Shown: positions 58,635 through 64,000 of the stretch, piece after piece
How positions within the stretch are numbered: position 1 is the first letter of the stretch
Layout of the letters: every line of letters begins with the position of its first letter
Assembly: GCF_900291015.1 (NCBI RefSeq)
Contig: NZ_OLKL01000006.1
Location: 1 to 64,000, forward strand
Reading direction: 5' to 3'
Length of the DNA stretch: 64,000 nucleotides
DNA from: Pseudomonas persica
Lineage (GTDB): Bacteria > Pseudomonadota > Gammaproteobacteria > Pseudomonadales > Pseudomonadaceae
Notes under the pieces: generated by a model
Told to the model about the DNA's origin: nothing
The model's input: only the letters and a program-made list of their open reading frames with translations
Database searches by the model: none
Made by a program: the position numbers and the translations under genes

Positions 58635-59815
58635 CAGATGGTCCCCCGGCGTGGCGGGTTGGTATCGTTGAGGTAGTAGTTGCCGATGGCTTGGTATTTC
58701 CAGCGCACCGGGTCGTGCAGGGTGTGCACGCGGGCGTTGCGCCAGTGGCGGTCGAGGTTGTGTTCGGCCAGGGTGGCCTGGCTACCGCCAAGTTCGAACA
58801 GGGTGGTGCTGGCCGCGAGGGAAATCTCGGTACTGATGGCGCGGGCCTCGGCCACTGCAATGGACGCGGTGGCCACGTTGTCGGCAGTGCTGTCGTCGCG
58901 GGCGCGGTCCAGGTATTCGCCGGCGCGCTCCAGCAAGGCTTCGGCGGCATGCAGGCGGATCGCCAGGTGGCCGAAGCTCTTCAGTGTCAGCGGGTCATCG
59001 CTGGCCTTGTCCAGGCCGGAGTCGACCCAGGGGCGGCTGCGGGTACGCACGAAGTGCAGGGCATCATCAAAGGCGGCGCGGGCAATGCCGGTGTCGATGG
59101 CAGCATGAAGGATCTGCGCCAGCGGGCCGACCGGGGTGGGGCGTTCGAAGGCGCTCTGGAACGGCACCACATCGGCGGCGCTGACGTATACATTGTCGAA
59201 CACCACCGAGCCGCTGCCGGTGGTGCGCTGGCCGAAGCCACTCCAGTCGTCGATCACCTGCAGGCCCTGGCTGTCGGCCGGAACGAAGGCCAGGTGCTGC
59301 ACGCCGTGCTCATCGACCACCGAGGTGGGAATGCGCTGGGCGTAGATGGCGCCGGTGGCGTAGAACTTGCGGCCATTGATGCGGAGGCCATCGCCGTCGC
59401 GGGTCAGGCGAGTGGTGCGTTCGTTGGCGGTCCTGGTACCCAGTTCGGCCAGGGCGTTGCCGAAGCGGTTGCCCGCCAGTACTTCGGCGTACAGGCGCTG
59501 TTGCTGTTCGGGTGTGCCGTTTACCCGCAGCACTTCCAGGGCGTAAAAATGGTTTTGCGGGATCTGCCCGAGCGAGCCGTCGGCCTGGGCGACGCGGGCG
59601 ATGACCTTGGCCAGGGTGACGTTGGACACGCCGGCGCCGCCGAAGGCCTTGGGTACACTGATGGCCCACAGGCCGGAGCGGGTGAACAGTTCCAGTTCGG
59701 CGTGCGGCAGACGGCGCTCGCGGTCGCGCAGGGCGCTGTCGCGGCGCAGTTGCTGGGCGATGTCTTCGGCGACATTCAGGGCCTGGGTGTCGCTGGTGAT
59801 GATTGCTGTAGTCAT
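58634..59815 (-). CDS. SfnB/DszC-like acyl-CoA-dehydrogenase-fold flavoprotein
   Basis: A 393-residue flavoprotein of the acyl-CoA dehydrogenase fold, close to SfnB, which takes part in dimethyl sulfone use in P. putida. Expected family stretches such as DDWSGFGQRTTGSGSVVF and the C-terminal LDRHWRNARVHTLHDPVRWK are visible. GGAGAG lies five bases before ATG 59815. It is the second of two paralogues in the cluster (see 59968-61209) and shares its transcript with the monooxygenase. Confidence 0.88.
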   Translation of the reverse strand: MTTAIITSDTQALNVAEDIAQQLRRDSALRDRERRLPHAELELFTRSGLWAISVPKAFGGAGVSNVTLAKVIARVAQADGSLGQIPQNHFYALEVLRVNGTPEQQQRLYAEVLAGNRFGNALAELGTRTANERTTRLTRDGDGLRINGRKFYATGAIYAQRIPTSVVDEHGVQHLAFVPADSQGLQVIDDWSGFGQRTTGSGSVVFDNVYVSAADVVPFQSAFERPTPVGPLAQILHAAIDTGIARAAFDDALHFVRTRSRPWVDSGLDKASDDPLTLKSFGHLAIRLHAAEALLERAGEYLDRARDDSTADNVATASIAVAEARAISTEISLAASTTLFELGGSQATLAEHNLDRHWRNARVHTLHDPVRWKYQAIGNYYLNDTNPPRRGTI

Positions 59816-59846
59816 ATTGCTCTCCGGGGCCCTAGGGGCCGCTTCG

Positions 59847-59939
59847 CGCCCCAATCGCCGGCAAGCCAGCTCCCACAGGTCCTGCACTGCCTTCCAGGCC
59901 TGTACGGTCCCTGTGGGAGCTGGCTTGCCGGCGATTGGG
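59847..59939. repeat. Inverted pair of REP elements
   Basis: Near-perfect arms of the AATCGCCGGCAAGCCAGCTC type (from about 59847) and inverse ending 59939, separating the two SfnB-like genes. Confidence 0.85.
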
Positions 59940-59967
59940 CTGCAAAGCAGCCCCCAGGGCCCTCAAA

Positions 59968-61209
59968 TCAGATCCAGGAATGCCGCGCTGGCAAGGTACC
60001 GTTAAGGTGGTAAGCGCCAACCGCGTGGTACTTCCAGCGCACCGGGTCATGCAGGGTGTGCACCCGGGCATTGCGCCAGTGGCGGTCGAGGTTGAACTCG
60101 GCGAGGGTGGCGCGGCTACCGGCCAGCTCGAACAGCTTCTCGCTGGCCTGCAGGGCAACTTCGGTAGTCAGCACCTTGGCCTCGGCCACTGCTATCGAGG
60201 CCCGCGCCGCGCTGGCTGCATCGATCGGCGCCGCATGGACCTCGTCGAGTACTCGCGCGGCCTTGCGCAGCAGCGCTTCGGCAGCGTGCAGCTCGAGCTG
60301 CAGACGGCCGATGTCGGCGATTACATAGGGGTCGTCGCTGGCGCGGTCGACCTTGGCCTCGATCCATGGCCGGGCCTTTTCGCGCACGAAGCTGATGGCG
60401 TCTTCGATCGCCGCTTCGGCAATGCCGGCATCGATCGCCGCCTGGATCAACTGCGAGGCCGCGCCCTGGATGTTGGGAATGTCGCGCTGGCGCCAGTTGT
60501 CGATCACCAGGTCGGCAGCCACCGGTACCTGGTCGAGCAGCACGGTGCCGCTGGCAGTGGTGCGCTGGCCGAACCCGGACCAGTCATCGACGATGCGCAG
60601 CCCCGGGCTGCCCCGGCGTACGAACGCCAGGCGCTGGCGGCCTTCGTCGTCCAGTGCCTTGACCGCCACCCAGTGGGCGAACAGGGCACCGGTGGAATAG
60701 AACTTCTCGCCGCTGATGCGATAGCTGTCGCCGAGGCGGGTGATCCTGGCCTTGAGGGTGAGGGTGTCCTTGGTGCCGCGTTCGGGGCCGGCATTGCCGA
60801 TGCGCCAGCCGTCGAGCACGCTGCGGAAGATCAGCGCCTGCTGCGCCTCGGTGGCGGTCAGGCGCAGCAGTTGCAGGATGCCGAACTGGTTCTGCGGGAT
60901 TTGCCCCAGGGCGGGGTCGGCGGCGCTGATCAGGCGGAACACTTCGGCCACGGTCTCGAACGACACATCGGGGCCACCATGGGCCTTGGGTACGCTGATG
61001 CTACCCAGGCCGCTGCGGGTGAACAGTTCGATCTCGGCCCATGGCAGTTTGCGTTGCTGGTCGCGGCGGGCGGCCTGCTCGCGGGCGACCTCGGCCAGTT
61101 CGCGGGCTGCTTGCAGGGCTTCGGCGTCGTTGCGCAGTACCTTGGCCGGCAGCAGCAGGGGCGAGCTGTCGAGATCGCTGTGGAATTGGGTATCGGGTTG
61201 GCTGGACAT
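59968..61209 (-). CDS. SfnB/DszC-like flavoprotein, second paralogue
   Basis: A 413-residue paralogue of the 58634-59815 product, sharing IPQNQF, VDDWSGFGQRTTASGTVL and DRHWRNARVHTLHDPVRWKY. It has a longer N-terminus. AAGGAG eight bases before ATG 61209 supports the start. It likely acts in a step of organosulfur oxidation. Separated from its sister by a REP pair. Confidence 0.88.
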   Translation of the reverse strand: MSSQPDTQFHSDLDSSPLLLPAKVLRNDAEALQAARELAEVAREQAARRDQQRKLPWAEIELFTRSGLGSISVPKAHGGPDVSFETVAEVFRLISAADPALGQIPQNQFGILQLLRLTATEAQQALIFRSVLDGWRIGNAGPERGTKDTLTLKARITRLGDSYRISGEKFYSTGALFAHWVAVKALDDEGRQRLAFVRRGSPGLRIVDDWSGFGQRTTASGTVLLDQVPVAADLVIDNWRQRDIPNIQGAASQLIQAAIDAGIAEAAIEDAISFVREKARPWIEAKVDRASDDPYVIADIGRLQLELHAAEALLRKAARVLDEVHAAPIDAASAARASIAVAEAKVLTTEVALQASEKLFELAGSRATLAEFNLDRHWRNARVHTLHDPVRWKYHAVGAYHLNGTLPARHSWI

Positions 61210-61536
61210 CAGTACCGCTCCTTGGCTGCACTCAATGCCCGGGCGTTACGCACTGGGGTGATGGTGATCCTGACCATTCCTGACCTCACAAAAAAGTTAT
61301 GCCGCTACAGCTGATCGCGGCAGATGTGTGCTGGTCCGGTGGTCCGGTTTATATACCCTAATGCTTTATAAAAACTTTATGAACTAACACTTTGGAATAT
61401 GTATAGAAGGAGGGATTTGCAGTGGATGTGCCCGGCCTTTTCGCGGGTAGACCCGCTCCCACAGGGGCCTCACAGCTCTTGAGTGTGGTGGGAACCTTGT
61501 GGGAGCGGGTTTACCCGCGAAGAGGCCGGTGCAGGT
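61210..61536. promoter_or_regulatory. Divergence-free promoter gap with AT island and repeats
   Basis: This 327-bp gap precedes the SfnB-like gene. It holds an AT-rich island (about 61348-61405) and a tandem 8-mer TGGTCCGG at 61332-61339 and 61340-61347, with a REP pair on its far side. No sigma-54 -24/-12 element with TGGCAC-N5-TTGC spacing was found. Activator-binding use is inferred. Confidence 0.4.
61431..61530. repeat. Inverted pair of REP elements
   Basis: Arms of the CCTTTTCGCGGGTAGACCCG type (from 61437) and inverse (ending 61530), between the SfnB-like gene promoter and the cystine-type ATPase 3' end. Confidence 0.82.
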
Positions 61537-62295
61537 TTACCCGGAGGCAGCAGTCCCGAGGAACTTGCGCAAGAACTGCCGGGTACGCTCCTCCTTCGGC
61601 GCCGCAAATAGCGCCTTGGCCTCGCCCTGTTCCACAATCATGCCCTTGTCGAAGAAGATCACCCGGTTCGCCACATCCCGGGCAAAAGTCATCTCGTGGG
61701 TGACGATGATCATGGTGCGCTTCTCCTCGGCCAAGCCGCGGATGGTCGCCAGCACTTCACCCACCAGTTCGGGGTCCAGCGCCGAGGTCGGTTCGTCGAA
61801 CAGGATCACCTCCGGCTCCATGGCCAGGGCGCGGGCGATGGCCACCCGCTGCTGCTGGCCACCGGACAGGCGCCGCGGGTAGGCGTCTTCCTTGCCCGCC
61901 AGGCCGACCTTGGCCAGCAGGCGCCGGCCCAGTTCGATGGCCTGCTCGCGGGGCGTCTTCTTGACGATCACTGGTCCCTCGATCACGTTTTCCAGGGCCG
62001 TGCGGTGAGGGAACAGGTTGAAGTTCTGGAACACGAACCCGGCCTGCTGGCGCAAGCGGCGGATCGCACTTTGCTGCCCACCCAGCGGGCGGTTGGCGTC
62101 GATGCTGATGTCGCCAATCTGGATCTGCCCGGCATCGGGTGTTTCCAGCAAGTTGAGGCAACGCAGGAAGGTGGTCTTGCCGGAGCCGCTGGGGCCGATG
62201 ATGGCCACCACTTCGCCGGGCTGCACGGTCAGGTCGATACCGTCGAGCACGGTCTGGCCCTTGAACCGCTTGGTCAGGCCTTGCACTTCAATCAT
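61537..62295 (-). CDS. tcyN: ABC transporter ATPase, cystine-type (TcyN/YecC-like)
   Basis: A 252-residue polar-amino-acid-type ATPase: Walker A GPSGSGKTT, signature LSGGQQQRVAIARAL and Walker B ILFDEPTSALDPE, with NFNLFPHRTALENVIEGP typical of this family. ATG 62295 (MIEVQGLT) with AGGAG nine bases upstream is preferred over the TTG at 62301. It lies two bases after the permease gene. Confidence 0.88.
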   Translation of the reverse strand: MIEVQGLTKRFKGQTVLDGIDLTVQPGEVVAIIGPSGSGKTTFLRCLNLLETPDAGQIQIGDISIDANRPLGGQQSAIRRLRQQAGFVFQNFNLFPHRTALENVIEGPVIVKKTPREQAIELGRRLLAKVGLAGKEDAYPRRLSGGQQQRVAIARALAMEPEVILFDEPTSALDPELVGEVLATIRGLAEEKRTMIIVTHEMTFARDVANRVIFFDKGMIVEQGEAKALFAAPKEERTRQFLRKFLGTAASG

Positions 62296-62297
62296 GC

Positions 62298-62966
62298 TCA
62301 ATGCTCCTGGTCATGCTGGTTGACTCGCGCTTCCATGCGGTTCTGGAAGTGCGCGAGGATGCTGCACAGCACCCAGTAGATGACCGCCACCGCCACGTAC
62401 ATGGTGAACACTTCAAAGGTGCGCGCGGTAATCAGCTGGGCCTGGCGGAACAGTTCGGGCACCTGGATGGTCGCCGCCAGGGCGGTGTCCTTGACCAGCG
62501 AGATGAAACTGTTGCCCAACGGTGGCAGGGCGGTGCGCAAGGCCTGGGGCAGGATCGCCCGGCGCATGGCCTGGACACGGGTCATGCCGATACTGGCAGC
62601 GGCTTCCCACTGGCCACGGTCGATCGAGGAAATCGCCGCGCGCAGGATTTCGCAGATGTAGGCGGCCATGTTCAGCGACAGGCCGATCAGCGAGGCCGGG
62701 ATCGGGTCGAGCTCGATGCCGATCTGTGGCATGCCGAAGTAGATGACGAACAGCTGCACCAGCAGCGGCGTGCCGCGGAAGAACGACACGTAGACCCGCG
62801 CCAGCCAGTTAAGTGGCAAGATCTTCGACAACCGCATCAATGCCAGGGCAAAGCCCAGCAGCAGGCCGAAGAACATGCCGCCAACACTGAGCAGCACTGT
62901 ATAACCCGCGCCCTTCAGCAGGAAGGGCGTGGAGTCGACAACGAGTTGCAGGCTTTCAGCGATCAT
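62298..62966 (-). CDS. tcyL: ABC transporter permease, cystine-type (TcyL/YecS-like)
   Basis: A 222-residue permease of the polar amino-acid family with about five helices and the family loop RAAISSIDRGQWEAAASIGMTR. Four-base ATGA overlap with the binding-protein gene. Together they import cystine or a related sulfur amino acid. Confidence 0.88.
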   Translation of the reverse strand: MIAESLQLVVDSTPFLLKGAGYTVLLSVGGMFFGLLLGFALALMRLSKILPLNWLARVYVSFFRGTPLLVQLFVIYFGMPQIGIELDPIPASLIGLSLNMAAYICEILRAAISSIDRGQWEAAASIGMTRVQAMRRAILPQALRTALPPLGNSFISLVKDTALAATIQVPELFRQAQLITARTFEVFTMYVAVAVIYWVLCSILAHFQNRMEARVNQHDQEH

Positions 62967-63757
62967 TTGGTGACATCGGCACCGAAGTATTTCTCGGACA
63001 GCTTGGCCAGCGTGCCGTCAGCCTTGAGCTTGTCCAGCGCCTTGTTGATCGCTGCCAGCAGTTCCGGCTCGCCCTTGCGCAGCGTCACGCCGCTTTCCAG
63101 GCGTGAGAAAGCATCGCCGGCCAGTTCGGTGTCCTTGGCCTTTTGCGCGTATTCCAGCGCGGCCAGGCGGTCGATCAGGATGGCGTCGATGCGCCCGTTG
63201 CGCAGGTCGGCGAATTTGCTCGGGTCGTCTTCATAGGTGCGTACATCGGCTTGCGGCACGTCCTGCTTGACCCATTGCTCGTAGTTGGTGCCCAGGCCGA
63301 CACCGACCTTCTTGCCGGCCAGGTCGGCAGCCTTGTGGATGTTCAGCTGCTCGGCTTTCTTCTTCAGGATCAGCGCCTGGATGCCGGAGATGGTGTAAGG
63401 CTCGGAGAAGTCATACTTCTTCTTGCGCTCTTCGGAAATGGTCACCTGGTTGATCACCACGTCCAGGCGCTTGGACTCCAGTGCGGCGAGGATGCCGTCC
63501 CACTTGGTCGGCTGTACCTTGGCCTTTACCCCCAGCTCCTTGGCCAGCAGCTCGGACAGCTCCACTTCGAAGCCGGTCAGCTTGCCGTTTTCGTCCTGGA
63601 AGCTGAACGGTGGGTAGGTGCCTTCAAGGCCGACGTTGATTACGCCTTTTTCCTGGATGGTCTTCAGCTGCTCGCCGGCGAAGGCCTGGCTGAGCAGGCC
63701 GGCACCCAGCAGGAGGGCCAGGCTGGCGTTGAGTAGCGGTTTGGCGAATTTCGACAT
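62963..63757 (-). CDS. tcyJ: Cystine-binding periplasmic protein (TcyJ/FliY-like)
   Basis: A 264-residue binding protein with a signal peptide (cleavage after AFA, about residue 27) and the amino-acid-binding pattern GLEGTYPPFSFQDENGKLTGFEVEL and DVVINQVTIS. Closest to FliY/TcyJ cystine binders. It is the first gene of the three-gene cystine-type unit. Confidence 0.9.
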   Translation of the reverse strand: MSKFAKPLLNASLALLLGAGLLSQAFAGEQLKTIQEKGVINVGLEGTYPPFSFQDENGKLTGFEVELSELLAKELGVKAKVQPTKWDGILAALESKRLDVVINQVTISEERKKKYDFSEPYTISGIQALILKKKAEQLNIHKAADLAGKKVGVGLGTNYEQWVKQDVPQADVRTYEDDPSKFADLRNGRIDAILIDRLAALEYAQKAKDTELAGDAFSRLESGVTLRKGEPELLAAINKALDKLKADGTLAKLSEKYFGADVTK

Positions 63758-64000
63758 GTCAGAGCCCCGCGCTTGTTGTGGAAGTAGTGGGTGGCGACTA
63801 TAGGGTTGGCTGCTTAGGCCAGGAAATACTAAAAAATTATTTTGTTATTTCCGTTTTGGTATTTGCCAGTTGCTGGCTGCTTTGAGGGTAGGCGAGGTTG
63901 CCTGCTCCGTCATCGCGGCTTATGCCTGACTTAGCGCAGGATGGAATAAAGCGTTGTTTTTTCCAAGAGTCGGATTTGACGTAGAGTGGATTGCATGTAG
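63758..64000. other. Upstream region of the cystine-type transporter
   Basis: The 243 bp to the right edge are the promoter region of the minus-strand unit. An AT-rich segment (63822-63870) stands out. I see no ORF that can be supported. Confidence 0.5.
63822..63852. promoter_or_regulatory. Inverted repeat upstream of tcyJ
   Basis: GGAAATA (63822-63828) and its exact inverse TATTTCC (63846-63852) are separated by 17 AT-rich bases, 65 bp before the tcyJ start. Plausible site for a sulfur-responsive LysR-type regulator such as CysB, by position only. Confidence 0.4.

Noticed and set aside
57036..58676. 546-codon plus-strand ORF opposite the monooxygenase
   Set aside because: Shadow frame of the flavin monooxygenase; no recognisable domain.
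61210..61430. Sigma-54 promoter for the SfnB-like gene
   Set aside because: SfnB in P. putida is known to be sigma-54 controlled, but I could not find TGGCAC-N5-TTGC on the correct strand.

Overview
The window reads as chromosome of a Pseudomonas of the P. putida group. The evidence is high GC coding sequence, dozens of 30-35 bp REP palindromes of the P. putida type between genes, the argH-algR-hemC-hemD-hemX-hemY and dsbB-rsd-FKBP-algP runs, and a LapA-like giant adhesin followed by a sulfur-ester/sulfonate cluster. The species call is inference from gene content and order; no database was searched.

Layout. 1-7.7 kb: the 3' part of a giant RTX adhesin with six near-identical 606-bp repeats, two diverged repeats, a PA14-like module, a VWA domain, RTX repeats and a type I secretion tail. 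7.9-12.2 kb: a small conserved protein, then a TauD/TfdA dioxygenase with a SsuABC-type transporter. 12.2-19.1 kb: a regulator that appears to have lost its WYL core, a Sel1-repeat protein, and a tightly coupled MarR-FUSC-DUF1656-HlyD-OMF efflux operon behind a SlyA-like operator. 19.2-22.5 kb: a REP-associated tyrosine transposase (RAYT) flanked by REPs, a cytochrome c-FTR1 iron permease fusion and two small proteins. 22.7-34.1 kb: GST, argH, algR without a neighbouring algZ, haem synthesis genes, dsbB, rsd/algQ, an FKBP isomerase, algP. 34.2-45.2 kb: ABC-F ATPase, short MscS channel, LysE exporter, SPFH/NfeD pair, YbaK-like deacylase, CBS protein, M20 dipeptidase and three small envelope proteins. 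45.4-48.8 kb: tRNA-Arg(CCG), gabD, gabT. 48.9-54.6 kb: an HDOD protein with a degenerate receiver domain, a PAS-GGEEF protein, a fatty-acid desaturase and a PAS-GGDEF-EAL protein. 54.7-63.8 kb: a minus-strand sulfur block (MetQNI-type transporter, flavin monooxygenase, two SfnB-like flavoproteins, cystine-type ABC transporter).

Themes. Two separate sulfur-scavenging blocks (8.5-12.2 and 54.7-63.8 kb) both sit behind short AT-rich islands. The adhesin and the c-di-GMP enzymes belong to the same biofilm-attachment logic known for Lap systems, although the Lap regulators and secretion genes are outside the window. I see no CRISPR array, prophage or integrative element. The most unusual items are the RAYT/REP pair, the apparently WYL-less WYL regulator, the pseudo-receiver HDOD protein, the orphan AlgR and the homogenised adhesin repeats.
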